Source: Acinetobacter kanungonis (GTDB lineage: Bacteria; Pseudomonadota; Gammaproteobacteria; Pseudomonadales; Moraxellaceae). From it: a stretch of 64,000 bases of DNA. The DNA is taken from NCBI RefSeq assembly GCF_009939195.1, contig NZ_JAACKC010000001.1, forward strand, positions 16,629 to 80,628. The letters are read 5' to 3'. The position numbers and the translations under genes were made by a program. The notes beneath the pieces are model-generated. The model made no database searches and was not told where the DNA came from. It saw nothing but the letters and a program-made list of their open reading frames with translations. Positions 1 through 9,639 of the stretch are shown piece after piece (position 1 is the stretch's first letter; each line of letters starts with the position of its first letter).

Positions 1-752
1 CTGTGATCTTGAATACAGATAACTTTTGCTCCATTTTTTTGGAACAATAGAGCAGCCTCACTGCCAACATTGCCGAATCCCTGAACACAAATACGCGCAT
101 TGGAAATATCAAGATTAATTTCTTTTGCAACTTCAAGACCAGTGATGAATACACCTCGTCCAGTTGCATGAACGCGGCCTAAAGATCCACCTAAATGTAC
201 TGGTTTCCCCGTTACGACTCCTGTAACTGTATTTCCAGCATTCATTGAAAAGGTATCCATCATCCAAGCCATAATTTGAGGTGTCGTACCTACATCTGGA
301 GCAGGAATATCTTTTTGAGGACCAATGATTAAATTAATTTCTGCAGCATAACGTCGTGTCAGACGTTCAAGTTCACGTTTAGATAAAGAGCTTGGATCTA
401 CTCGTACGCCACCTTTTGCACCACCAAAGGGTAGGTTTAAAGCAGCACATTTAATTGTCATCCAGGCAGATAAGGCCATGACTTCATTTAAATCGACGTC
501 AGGATGAAAACGAATGCCACCTTTACCTGGGCCTCTAGCTAAACTATGTTGAACACGGAAACCTTCAAAATGTTCGATGGTGCCATCATCCATTTCGACA
601 GGAATATCTACGATTAATGCACGTTTGGGATGACGTAAAAAATCCAATCGCTGCCTTAATGGGTCATCCAGAAAAGGTTCTACCCGTTTTAGTTGCTGTA
701 AATAATTGTCCCATGCCGAATTACTTTGGCTTACATATGAAAGACTTGCCAT
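1..752 (-). CDS. Glu/Leu/Phe/Val dehydrogenase, partial (3' end outside window)
   Basis: This is the N-terminal 250 residues of an NAD(P)-dependent amino-acid dehydrogenase, which oxidatively deaminates an amino acid to its 2-oxo acid and ammonia in the cytosol. The protein starts [20 protein letters not shown]. It carries the family's dimerisation/catalytic segment with the lysine motif PFGGAKGGV (about residue 115), preceded by the substrate-side segment [13 protein letters not shown]. The Rossmann part begins with [12 protein letters not shown] just before the window edge. The start ATG at 752 follows a TAGGTAATAAA spacer. Whether glutamate or leucine is preferred cannot be read from this fragment. 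The reading frame is intact to the window edge, so the missing part is only cut by the window. Confidence 0.9.
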   Translation of the reverse strand, partial: MASLSYVSQSNSAWDNYLQQLKRVEPFLDDPLRQRLDFLRHPKRALIVDIPVEMDDGTIEHFEGFRVQHSLARGPGKGGIRFHPDVDLNEVMALSAWMTIKCAALNLPFGGAKGGVRVDPSSLSKRELERLTRRYAAEINLIIGPQKDIPAPDVGTTPQIMAWMMDTFSMNAGNTVTGVVTGKPVHLGGSLGRVHATGRGVFITGLEVAKEINLDISNARICVQGFGNVGSEAALLFQKNGAKVICIQDH

Positions 753-1035
753 TTTATTACCTATGACAGAAATGACAGTAAAAATAGGTGTGTTACCTCA
801 GATGTGTAGATATAAACCTATTTTGTTCATTTCTTTTAAAATTGATCTCTGTTAGTGCTTATTAAACAAAGCAAACCCTAAGCACGTATTCATAGTTATA
901 TAAGCGAGTGAAAAATGCACGAGTGCAAAGATGATTTGTTTAGGAAAATAAATCTTAGGGACATTCCCTTTTTTCGTTTTATTTCAAATGCGAAAATTTT
1001 TATTTTGTATGAGGGATAATGGGATAAATTTCTAG

Positions 1036-1944
1036 ATGAAACGAAAACAAATTGATTTATTTGCAGTAGTTAGCATGATAATTCTATGTGCAATATGGGG
1101 ATTACAGCAGGTGAGTATTAAGTCAATAATTTTTGATATTTCGCCTGTGCTACAGGGAGCCATCCGTTCTCTGATAGCAACTCTAGCAGTCTATGTTCTT
1201 ATACAGTTTAGAAAAATACCATTATCATTATCTACTTCTGTATATAAATATGGAGCGCTCGCAGGACTGCTTTTTGGTTTAGAGTTTCTATTTGTGAATG
1301 AAGGGCTCAAATATACTTCAGCTGCGCACATTTCAGTATTTATTTATACCTCACCAATCTTTGCTGTGTTGGGTATGGGGTTATTTGTGCCAGAAGAGCG
1401 CTTAACCTCAAAGTAATGGAGTGGAGTTCTACTTTGTTTTATTGGAATCTTAATTGCTTTATTTTGGGGGCATCAAAGTACAGAAGACCAGACTTCACTT
1501 AAAGGAGATATTTTGGGGTTGCTTGCAGGCCTAAGTCTTGGGGCTACGACAATAGTCATTCGTTGTACTAAATTAGGATATGCGCCAGCAACACATGTGC
1601 TCTTTTTCCAAGTTTTGGGTGCGACACTGCTTTTGGGAATATATGCAGTTTTAACAAATCAATTGACTTTTAAGGTTACGTTTTTATCTATATCCAATCT
1701 TTTATTTCAAGGACTTATTGTTTCTTTTGCCAGTTTTTTGATGTGGTTTCACTTAATTAAAACCTATTATTTATCTCAAGTTGGGAACATTGGCTTTCTA
1801 ACACCTATTTTCGGGGTGATTTTTTCAGTACTTTTACTGGGAGAAATACTCACCTTTAGTTTTATGATCGGTGGGATTTTTGTAGTTTTGGGGGTGATCT
1901 ATTTAAGTTTATCTCCTAAGAAGAAAATTGAAAATTACGCATGA
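1036..1944 (+). pseudogene. EamA/DMT-family metabolite exporter, interrupted by an in-frame TAA
   Basis: Two open segments, 1036-1416 and 1513-1944, lie in the same frame and read as one roughly 303-residue EamA (RhaT/YdcZ-like) drug/metabolite transporter with about ten membrane segments. The first half ends VPEERLTSK, then a TAA at 1414-1416. The frame continues without another stop as WSGVLLCFIGILIALFWGHQ and joins the second half. In EamA proteins a glutamine or similar residue commonly sits before this WxGxxL segment, so a single C-to-T change (CAA to TAA) is the simplest explanation. No frameshift is needed. The gene is probably inactive, although readthrough or a sequencing error cannot be excluded. 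A family member of this kind exports amino acids or other small metabolites across the inner membrane. Confidence 0.8.
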
Positions 1945-2152
1945 AAAAATGGAATGGCCCTATTAAATATATTCGCTTGATAAGCTGGTTATACAAAGAT
2001 TAAATAAAATCTCATTCTAAATTTAAAATAATTTGAATCTTCTTGTTTGATTAAATCATAGTAAGGATATTTATCATTACATGATTGCTTAATGTTTAGA
2101 TAGATCAATTTTTTTAATTTAACTCTAAAGTCAATATTTGAGGTTCATCATA

Positions 2153-3502
2153 ATGAGATTGGTTAATTCAGATGAATTGAGATCTAGATATATAAAAATG
2201 GTCAATGATCACTTTTATATTAAAAATCATGAGTTCGCTATCATCTCAGATGTAATCAAAGATATTAATAATATTGAACTGATTAAGAGCCCGATTCTTT
2301 TGGAAAAACTGAGAAAACAAGGGGAAAGAGACTTTTACATCGAAGAGTTGGAGGTGCACTATAAAATTAGAAATAAAATTGATCTGAGTATTGTACGTCA
2401 AATTTTTGCAGTTCTTGGTTTGTTTCCAGTTGGGTTTATTCTACAAGGAAGTTTACAAAATCCTGTACCGTGTACTTTATTTCGTCCTATTAATAATTCG
2501 AACACAAAAAAACACTATATTAGAGTCAAGCTGTCTTATGCATATGATTTAAAATCTTTCAAAAAAACATCGAAAGAAGAAGTTTATATACCAAAAGCAG
2601 CTAAATCATGTCAAAAGTTAAAGCAATTTCTTGATGGATTTCAGAAAGATTCTTATTTCATTGATTCAGATGTAGAGCTGTTTTTAAAAGAAGTAATTGA
2701 TTTTTTGCATCCTGAATTTAACACATCTACAGTTGATCAAGAAATACGCAATAGTGGTATGAGGGATAGTAATAGCATCTGTGAGATTAGATTCCCAACA
2801 TTAAGTTTGTCGCGTACCCTGTCGATGATCAGCAAGTATAAGTTTGATATAGATTATAAGGTGAATTTACCGGAAGGTAGAAAACATCCTCTTTTATATA
2901 ATCTTGCTAATATTTTCCTAAAATTAACAAACAACCACTTATATCAAACCAAAGTGGAGCCTGATGCTTTACTAAATATCCAATTGGTTCAACGAGGAAT
3001 TGCATTAACACCTAAAGGTAAGAGTCAGTATAGTAAAACACTTGCTGAAATTTTTTCAGAACAAAATCAATATAATAAAAAAATTGATAATTTACAGCGT
3101 TCGATAAATCGAAATTTTAGAAAATTTCCAGATTCAACTTCTCAGTTATATCAAGAAGGTTTGGCTTATTTTTATTTTAAGTTGAAACCTGATATCCATT
3201 TATCAAATTATAAGAATTGGAGTAAAGAAGATCTCTCAGATTTAATTCATTCAAATCATATAGATGTATTACCAATCATGTTTGATGGTTTGATGGATAC
3301 TCAAGAGTTAAAAATAAATCAATTAGATGAGTTAGTAAGAGCTCATAAGTGTGCATTTGAAGAAAAACTTGGATGTTCGATTCAAGATGAGCATGAGTAT
3401 TACTTGATGCTTCAACATCAGTCATTGCAGCAATGTTTAGCTGTCTTAAATCAAGTCTCTTCTGTTCGTCAGAATGTGAATACCACAACCGCAATGATTT
3501 AA
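2153..3502 (+). CDS. Divergent DUF1338 (HglS/YdcJ-like) protein lacking most metal ligands
   Basis: This 449-residue protein belongs by overall layout to DUF1338, the family of 2-oxoadipate dioxygenase/decarboxylase. It shares with the bona fide member at 8251 the block RQIFAVLGLFPVGF (RRVFAVMGMYPVGY in the other), the block VQRGIALTPKG (EQRGVALTQKG) and a late LAYFYFK (LAYFYYF). The first ligand histidine seems kept (EVHYKIR, against ERHGAIR). The HINHLTPR segment that carries the second histidine is absent, and the glutamate of GEIEQRG is replaced (IQLVQRG). I infer that it may not bind iron in the usual way. I preferred ATG 2153, which has GAGG at 2140, over the TTG at 2138. It sits 44 bases before the D-2-hydroxyglutarate dehydrogenase gene, so the two are probably cotranscribed. 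Its function is unknown. Confidence 0.7.
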   Translation: MRLVNSDELRSRYIKMVNDHFYIKNHEFAIISDVIKDINNIELIKSPILLEKLRKQGERDFYIEELEVHYKIRNKIDLSIVRQIFAVLGLFPVGFILQGSLQNPVPCTLFRPINNSNTKKHYIRVKLSYAYDLKSFKKTSKEEVYIPKAAKSCQKLKQFLDGFQKDSYFIDSDVELFLKEVIDFLHPEFNTSTVDQEIRNSGMRDSNSICEIRFPTLSLSRTLSMISKYKFDIDYKVNLPEGRKHPLLYNLANIFLKLTNNHLYQTKVEPDALLNIQLVQRGIALTPKGKSQYSKTLAEIFSEQNQYNKKIDNLQRSINRNFRKFPDSTSQLYQEGLAYFYFKLKPDIHLSNYKNWSKEDLSDLIHSNHIDVLPIMFDGLMDTQELKINQLDELVRAHKCAFEEKLGCSIQDEHEYYLMLQHQSLQQCLAVLNQVSSVRQNVNTTTAMI

Positions 3503-3546
3503 TTTTAATCGCATTTTCATTAATTATTTAGATTTAGTACCCAATC

Positions 3547-6492
3547 ATGACAGATCTAGCTCCAAATTTTTTAATCAAAGACTTTATTGATCAGCTAAAA
3601 CCATTATTCTATGGTGATATTGATGAGTCAGATTCAGCCAAATATGTACATTCAACGGATAACTCGATTTATCAGGTTATTCCACAAGTTGTTATATATC
3701 CAAAAAACATTGAAGATATTCAGTCGCTTATGCAGTTGGCCCATTTGGATCAATATAACAATTTAGTCATAACTCCACGTGGTGGAGGTACTGGCACGAA
3801 TGGACAATCATTGACCAATGGTATAGTGGTCGATTTATCTCGATATATGAATAAAATTATTCATATTGATCCAATCCATCGTACGGCAATCGTTGAAGCT
3901 GGTGTGGTAAAAGACCAATTGAATCTGGAATTAAAAAAACATGGTTTGTTCTTTGCGCCAGAATTATCAACATCAAATCGAGCCACTATAGGTGGCATGA
4001 TTAATACTGATGCGAGTGGACAGGGGAGCTGTCGTTATGGAAAGACACATCATCATGTTTTGGGCTTAAAAACAGTATTAATTAATGGTGAATTACTTGA
4101 GTCAGAGGCTGTAAAAATTACAGAACTTTATTCTGTACTGTCACAAAAAACTTATTTTCAGCAAAATCTATATAAGCAATTGCTTGATATTGTGCAAAAT
4201 AATCAAGGACTGATAGAAAAAAGTTTTCCTAAGCTGAACCGTTCTTTAACTGGTTATGATTTACCTGCACTTTATGATGATCAAGAGTTGAACATCAATA
4301 ATATTCTGTGTGGAAGTGAAGGGACTTTAGGATTTATTGTTGAAGCAAAATTAAATGTTTTACCAATACCAAAGTGTCGTGCCTTAATTAATATTGGTTA
4401 TGATAATTTCCAAAACGCATTAAAAGATGCGAAAGCGTTGATGGTGCTTAATCCATTATCAATAGAAACTGTAGATTCAAAAGTTCTAAATTTAGCTAAG
4501 AATGATATTGTTTGGCAAAAAGTAGGACGATATTTCCCTGAACCAGAGGCACCACTTCAAATACTAGGGATCAATTTGGTTGAGATTGATGCAGAAACAC
4601 AAGAAGAACTGGATGTTTTAAAGACTAATTTTATACAGCATTTACAAAATGACCCAAGTGTTAAGCGGTTATGTATAACTTTGGCGAATGGTGATGATGA
4701 AATTAAGGATGTTTACACCATGCGTAAGCGTTCTGTTGGGCTACTTGGGAATGTTGTAGGAGAAAAACGACCACAACCTTTTGTAGAAGATACTGCTGTT
4801 CCTCCAGAGAACTTGGCAGATTATATTTTGGAATTTAGAGCATTGCTCGATAGCAATGGTCTAGATTATGGGATGTTTGGACATGTGGATGCAGGTGTTT
4901 TACATGTACGACCATTATTGGACATGAAGGATGCCCATTCAGCAGAACTAGTACAATTAATTAGCGATAAAATCGTTGAACTCACTCATAAATATGGTGG
5001 TGTAATTTGGGGAGAACATGGCAAAGGCCTACGTTCAGAATATGCTCCCATTTTTTTTGGCGAAGCATATCCATTAATTCAAAGAGTAAAGGCACTTTTT
5101 GACCCATTGAATAAGCTTAATCCAGGTAAAATAGCAACGCCTGATACTCAGCCGAAGGCAAGTTTAATCAAATTGTTGGAGGCTCCGTTAAGAGGAGACT
5201 TTGACAAGCAAATTGCAAGAAAAGACTGGCAAAAATTTTCAACGACGATGCATTGTAATGGCAATGGTGCTTGTTTTAATTTTGATGTGGATGATCCAAT
5301 GTGCCCTTCATATAAAGTGACACGTGATCGCATCCACTCTCCGAAAGGTCGCGCAACATTAGTCAAAGAATGGTTACGTCGTGAAAATTCAGGAGAGCAA
5401 AGTCAGGCATTTGATGTAGAAGTTTATGATGCATTACATGGCTGTTTATCATGTAAATCTTGTGCTGGTCAATGCCCAGTGAAGGTGGATATTCCTGATA
5501 GTAAAGCCAGATTTTTACAAAAATATCATGAGAGATACAAGCATTCAATTCGTGATTATTTAATTAGTAATCTCGAGCGTTTTATGCCATTAATGTCTAA
5601 TTTTTCTGCTTTATATAACTTTTTTCAAAGAATGAAATTAGTTCAAATTGTTCAACGAGATGTATTTAAAGTAGTTGATATACCTTTATTTCACCCTCAA
5701 GCAAAAGCTGATTTATCCGAACTAGGCGCTATTTTGCTAAATAACGATTTATCTAACTTACCTAAGTCATCAAATAAAGCGGTAATTTTAGTTCAAGACG
5801 CATTTACTCGATATTTCGACACGTCTGTATTTATCGAAACAATTCAATTTATTCGTAAACTGGGCGTGCAACCTTATATTTTGCCGTATTTCCCAAATGG
5901 TAAACCTCTGCATGTTCATGGATTTATTAGAGAGTTTGAGGACCTAAGATTAAAAACTTCTTTGCTATTGAATAAAGCTGCTCAAAGTGGCATTGCTTTA
6001 GTTGGGATAGATCCTGCAATGACCTTGGTTTACCGACAGGAATATAAGGCTCAATATGATCATGAACCACCAGAAGATTCGTTTAAAGTATTAATGTTGC
6101 AGGAATGGCTGAAAGGGTGGTTACAGTCAAATTCGTTACCAGCCTTACCAGCCATTTCGAATCAAAAATATTATCTGGCTGGTCATTGTACTGAGCGTAC
6201 TCAGGTGCCTGCTTCTACCGCACAATGGCAGTCCATTTTTAAAGCTTTTGAAATTGAACTTGAGCCATTGGCTCTGGGATGCTGTGGCATGGCAGGTACC
6301 TATGGTCATGAGGCTGAACATCGCCAACTTTCTGAGCAGATTTATCAGCAATCTTGGCAGGAAAAGCAGATTGAATATGGGGAAAGCTTTCTAGTTACAG
6401 GTTATTCTTGTCGTAGTCAGATTAAGCGACTGCAGCAAGAACAGGCACTTCATCCAATTCAGATTCTTAATCATAGACTTCAGGCTGTTTAA
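3547..6492 (+). CDS. ydiJ: YdiJ-type FAD/4Fe-4S D-2-hydroxyglutarate dehydrogenase
   Basis: This 981-residue flavoprotein is predicted to oxidise D-2-hydroxyglutarate to 2-oxoglutarate. The N-terminal FAD_binding_4 domain has the motif TPRGGGTGTNGQSLTNG (about residue 77), and the C-terminal FAD-oxidase domain runs to about residue 540. Two cysteine clusters follow: CNGNGACFNF...MCPS near residue 570 and CLSCKSCAGQCPVKVDIP near 640, fitting iron-sulfur binding. A C-terminal segment with LGCCGMAGTYG (about 915) belongs to the CCG family of heterodisulfide/glycolate oxidase subunits. The length is close to that of E. coli YdiJ. In lysine catabolism by pseudomonads this enzyme removes the D-2-hydroxyglutarate made by HglS; a HglS gene lies 1.8 kb downstream, so the context fits. 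Other 2-hydroxy acids remain possible substrates. Confidence 0.82.
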   Translation: MTDLAPNFLIKDFIDQLKPLFYGDIDESDSAKYVHSTDNSIYQVIPQVVIYPKNIEDIQSLMQLAHLDQYNNLVITPRGGGTGTNGQSLTNGIVVDLSRYMNKIIHIDPIHRTAIVEAGVVKDQLNLELKKHGLFFAPELSTSNRATIGGMINTDASGQGSCRYGKTHHHVLGLKTVLINGELLESEAVKITELYSVLSQKTYFQQNLYKQLLDIVQNNQGLIEKSFPKLNRSLTGYDLPALYDDQELNINNILCGSEGTLGFIVEAKLNVLPIPKCRALINIGYDNFQNALKDAKALMVLNPLSIETVDSKVLNLAKNDIVWQKVGRYFPEPEAPLQILGINLVEIDAETQEELDVLKTNFIQHLQNDPSVKRLCITLANGDDEIKDVYTMRKRSVGLLGNVVGEKRPQPFVEDTAVPPENLADYILEFRALLDSNGLDYGMFGHVDAGVLHVRPLLDMKDAHSAELVQLISDKIVELTHKYGGVIWGEHGKGLRSEYAPIFFGEAYPLIQRVKALFDPLNKLNPGKIATPDTQPKASLIKLLEAPLRGDFDKQIARKDWQKFSTTMHCNGNGACFNFDVDDPMCPSYKVTRDRIHSPKGRATLVKEWLRRENSGEQSQAFDVEVYDALHGCLSCKSCAGQCPVKVDIPDSKARFLQKYHERYKHSIRDYLISNLERFMPLMSNFSALYNFFQRMKLVQIVQRDVFKVVDIPLFHPQAKADLSELGAILLNNDLSNLPKSSNKAVILVQDAFTRYFDTSVFIETIQFIRKLGVQPYILPYFPNGKPLHVHGFIREFEDLRLKTSLLLNKAAQSGIALVGIDPAMTLVYRQEYKAQYDHEPPEDSFKVLMLQEWLKGWLQSNSLPALPAISNQKYYLAGHCTERTQVPASTAQWQSIFKAFEIELEPLALGCCGMAGTYGHEAEHRQLSEQIYQQSWQEKQIEYGESFLVTGYSCRSQIKRLQQEQALHPIQILNHRLQAV

Positions 6493-6501
6493 GCCTGAAG
6501 T
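6477..6501 (+). terminator. Stem-loop overlapping the ydiJ stop codon
   Basis: ACTTCAGGCT and AGCCTGAAGT form a 10-bp perfect stem around the loop GTTTA. The TAA stop lies in the loop and 3' arm. No strong T-run follows, so this may be a weak terminator or an mRNA-stabilising end. Confidence 0.5.
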
Positions 6502-6955
6502 ATCAAATTTCGTACTCTAAAAATGTCTCTATAAAAGCGTATAGGGACATATCTTGTATAAAACTCATAAAATATTTGTGGTAGAGCAAAGTAATGACAA
6601 TAATCGGACTTTTGTAACTAGCTTGATTAAAGTGGGTTGTATCGCAGGATTTCTTTTTGGTCTTATTATACTGCAACCGGTTTTTCCTTGTCTTCAACTG
6701 AGCAAATAATGGAATGGTTGGAGCAGGTGGACTAGAACTTTCCACTAGCCTTTTAACTTCAATTGCTTTTGGAAGTATCACCATATTTGATGTGTTTTCA
6801 TATTATTAAGCTAGGCTAATTTCTTTGTTTATAAAAGTGTATTTCAAAAAAGTAATATGAAAAAAAGGAATGTCAAAAGTCATTTTATTCGCTTGTGAAC
6901 CTATCCATGCAACGCTTAAATAAACTCATCAACCACAATTCTAACGAGAAGTACA
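6502..6955. other. Intergenic region without a supported gene
   Basis: About 450 bases separate the ydiJ stop from the GTG start of the aminotransferase. A 93-codon minus-strand frame (6503-6784) is open, but it has no recognisable motif, no good ribosome site and a low-complexity lysine-rich composition. I treat the region as non-coding. It must hold the promoter of the aminotransferase-hglS-amaB operon. Confidence 0.5.
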
Positions 6956-8233
6956 GTGAGTCAAAATCAAGGAGTATCAAGCGCATTAGGGCTGATTCAT
7001 CCTGTCATTTTAGACAAAGGATGTAATGCCGAAGTTTGGGATGAAAACGGTCAGCGTTATATCGATTTTATTGGTGGCATTGGTGTGCTGAATTTAGGGC
7101 ATTGCCACCCAAAAATTGTAGAAGCAATTCAGCAGCAAGCTGCAACGATGACCCATTATGCGTTTAATGCGGCACAGCACCGTCCTTACCTAGAATTTAT
7201 GCAGCAGTTGCTGGACTTTATTCCTGTGGAATATCCATTGGCAGGTATGCTCACCAACAGTGGTGCAGAAGCTGCGGAAAATGCCTTGAAGGTGGCGCGT
7301 ATAGTCACAGGTCGTACAGGTGTGATTGCATTTGATGGAGGCTTCCACGGTCGCACACTGGCAACAGTAAACTTGAATGGTAAGGTTGCACCGTATAAAC
7401 AAGGCTTGAGTAATTTATCGAGTTCGGTGTATCACATTCCTTATCCAAGTCAGGACAATGGCATCACCACTCAAGATGCGAAAAAAGCCTTGGCTCGTTT
7501 GTTCCAAGTCGAAGTGGATATTGAAAATATTTCTGCGATCATTTTTGAGCCGATCCTTGGTGAAGGTGGTTTTCAAATGATGAATCCTGACTTTGCCCAG
7601 TATTTACAGCAATTCTGTCAGGAACACGGCATTTTAATGCTTGTGGATGAAATCCAGTCAGGTTTTGGCCGTACAGGAACACCTTTTGCTTTTAGTCATT
7701 TGGGTATTCAGCCTGATTTGCTACTGCTTGCGAAAAGCATTGCAGGTGGTATGCCTTTAGGTGCAGTGGTTGGACGTGCTGAATATATGAATCACCCAAT
7801 CAAAGGTGCATTAGGTGGAACTTATTCGGGTAACCCGATAGCGTGTGCCGCAGGTCTGGCAACACTAGAAGTCATGCGCTCTGCAGAATATCAGGCAGGG
7901 GTTGAACATTATATTCAAACGCTTGAAGCACGTTATGCCCGTTGGAAAGAACAGGGCTTGACACCATGGTTGGGCCGTTTGACGGGTGTAGGCGCAATGC
8001 GTGGTATCGAATTACGCCATCCTGAGCTGGGTGCAGGTACAGCCATTTTAGTTGATGTCCTGCGTCAGGCACGTGAACAAGGATTATTGCTGATGCCAAG
8101 CGGTCAGGCGAAAAATATTATTCGTTTGCTGACACCGCTGACCATTCAGCCTGAAATTTTGGAAGAAGGTTTGAACATTTTGGAAAATGTGCTTGCCACC
8201 ACCGTACAACAACACACACAAGCCATGGCGTGA
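6956..8233 (+). CDS. Class III PLP aminotransferase, probably 2-aminoadipate transaminase (GabT-like)
   Basis: This 425-residue fold-type I PLP enzyme transfers an amino group from an amino acid to 2-oxoglutarate. It has LTNSGAEAAENALKVAR (about residue 100) for phosphate binding, the HGRT segment, the cofactor aspartate in LVDEIQSGFGRTG (about 232), the Schiff-base lysine in LLLAKSIAGGMPLGAV (about 262) and GGTYSGNPIACAA. By sequence alone it would be called a 4-aminobutyrate transaminase. Directly downstream lie HglS and an ALDH7 enzyme, and in Pseudomonas putida a GabT-like protein performs the 2-aminoadipate to 2-oxoadipate step. I therefore favour 2-aminoadipate, with GABA or 5-aminovalerate as alternatives. 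It starts with GTG at 6956. Its stop overlaps or abuts the leader of the next gene, indicating an operon. Confidence 0.8.
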   Translation: MSQNQGVSSALGLIHPVILDKGCNAEVWDENGQRYIDFIGGIGVLNLGHCHPKIVEAIQQQAATMTHYAFNAAQHRPYLEFMQQLLDFIPVEYPLAGMLTNSGAEAAENALKVARIVTGRTGVIAFDGGFHGRTLATVNLNGKVAPYKQGLSNLSSSVYHIPYPSQDNGITTQDAKKALARLFQVEVDIENISAIIFEPILGEGGFQMMNPDFAQYLQQFCQEHGILMLVDEIQSGFGRTGTPFAFSHLGIQPDLLLLAKSIAGGMPLGAVVGRAEYMNHPIKGALGGTYSGNPIACAAGLATLEVMRSAEYQAGVEHYIQTLEARYARWKEQGLTPWLGRLTGVGAMRGIELRHPELGAGTAILVDVLRQAREQGLLLMPSGQAKNIIRLLTPLTIQPEILEEGLNILENVLATTVQQHTQAMA

Positions 8234-8250
8234 TGGCAGGGGAAATCAAC

Positions 8251-9639
8251 ATGACAACTTGGGTTAGTGCCGACACGATTCGGGCACAGTTTTCACAGTG
8301 TATGTCCGAGATGTATCAAACGGAAGTGCCACTGTATGGCGACTTGCTGCAACTGGTAAATGATGTCAATCAGCAAAGTTTACAACAGCATCCAACATTA
8401 AAAGTACAACTTGAACAAACAGGTGAATTGCCACGTTTATCGCAAGAGAGACATGGTGCAATTCGTTTGGGTAAACCTGAAGAATTGGTGAATATGCGCC
8501 GCGTGTTTGCAGTCATGGGTATGTATCCAGTCGGTTACTACGATCTTGTGCCTGCAGGTGTGCCTGTGCATTCAACCGCGTTTCGTGCAATTGATGCCGA
8601 TGCTTTAAACCGCAGCCCTTTTCGTATTTTTACTTCGCTATTACGTTTGGAACTTATTGACAATGTTGAGCTGCGTCAATTGGCGGAAGACGTGTTGGCA
8701 AAGCGACAAATCTTTACTGAGCAAGCGTTAGCATTGACGGCTAAATTTGAACAGCAAGGTGGTTTGGATGCCAATGATGCTGAACAGTTTATCCAAGAGG
8801 TTTTGGAGACTTTTCGCTGGCATACAGCTGCACCTGTGAGCAAAGACTTGTATCAGGCATTACATGATCAACACCGTTTGATTGCTGATGTGGTTGCATT
8901 TAAAGGTCCACACATTAACCATCTTACGCCTAGAACTTTGGATATTGATGCCGTGCAAACAGGTATGGCTGAACGTGGTATTCCACCAAAAGCTGTGGTT
9001 GAAGGCCCACCACGCCGCAACTGCCCAATTTTACTACGTCAAACCAGTTTTAAGGCGTTGCAGGAAAAGGTGACTTTTACCGATCATCAAGGCAGCCACA
9101 CCGCGCGTTTTGGTGAAATCGAACAGCGTGGCGTTGCATTAACACAGAAAGGTCGTGCGTTGTACGATCAGTTATTGACTAATGCACGTGAAAGTTTAGG
9201 GGCAACCCCAAATGAGGGAAATGCAGAACGCTATATGCAGATTTTGCAGGAAACCTTCCAAGCCTTTCCAGATAGCTATTTGGAACTGGCACAACAAGAT
9301 TTAGCTTATTTTTACTATTTTGCTAAAGGTAATACCGTAAAACAAGGCAAGCGTTTATGGACGCAGCAAGATTTACTGGATCTCGTTACAACGGGTCAGG
9401 TTCAGATTGAACCGATTGTTTATGAAGATTTTCTGCCTGTATCTGCAGCAGGAATTTTCCAGTCAAACTTAGGTGAAGACGGAAAAGCGCATTATGCCGT
9501 GATGTCTAATCAGGGCATCTTTGAACAGTGCTTGGGGAGTAAGGTTTGCGATGAAATGCAACTTTATACTGAAACCCAGCAACAATCGATCGATACGTGT
9601 TTACAACAATTGAATAACCACAGCTTTGCAGGTGCATAA
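8251..9639 (+). CDS. hglS: 2-oxoadipate dioxygenase/decarboxylase (DUF1338, HglS)
   Basis: This 462-residue DUF1338 protein is predicted to convert 2-oxoadipate to D-2-hydroxyglutarate and CO2 with non-haem iron. The expected ligands are visible: a histidine in ERHGAIR (H68), histidines in GPHINHLTPR (H221, H224) and a glutamate in GEIEQRG (E289/E291). Their spacing matches the His/His/Glu set described for P. putida HglS. A GTG at 8230 would add seven residues, but ATG 8251 has AGGGGA eight bases upstream, so I place the start there. The gene is wedged between the aminotransferase (17-base gap) and an ALDH7 gene that starts on the base after its stop, so all three are surely cotranscribed. 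A diverged paralogue lies at 2153. Confidence 0.85.
   Translation: MTTWVSADTIRAQFSQCMSEMYQTEVPLYGDLLQLVNDVNQQSLQQHPTLKVQLEQTGELPRLSQERHGAIRLGKPEELVNMRRVFAVMGMYPVGYYDLVPAGVPVHSTAFRAIDADALNRSPFRIFTSLLRLELIDNVELRQLAEDVLAKRQIFTEQALALTAKFEQQGGLDANDAEQFIQEVLETFRWHTAAPVSKDLYQALHDQHRLIADVVAFKGPHINHLTPRTLDIDAVQTGMAERGIPPKAVVEGPPRRNCPILLRQTSFKALQEKVTFTDHQGSHTARFGEIEQRGVALTQKGRALYDQLLTNARESLGATPNEGNAERYMQILQETFQAFPDSYLELAQQDLAYFYYFAKGNTVKQGKRLWTQQDLLDLVTTGQVQIEPIVYEDFLPVSAAGIFQSNLGEDGKAHYAVMSNQGIFEQCLGSKVCDEMQLYTETQQQSIDTCLQQLNNHSFAGA

Noticed and set aside
1414..1416. TAA in the EamA gene as a recoding site
   Set aside because: No structured element or slippery sequence is visible next to it; a plain nonsense mutation is simpler.
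6503..6784. 93-codon open frame on the minus strand after ydiJ
   Set aside because: No motif, low-complexity Lys/Ser/Thr composition and no ribosome site; better read as non-coding upstream DNA of the aminotransferase operon.
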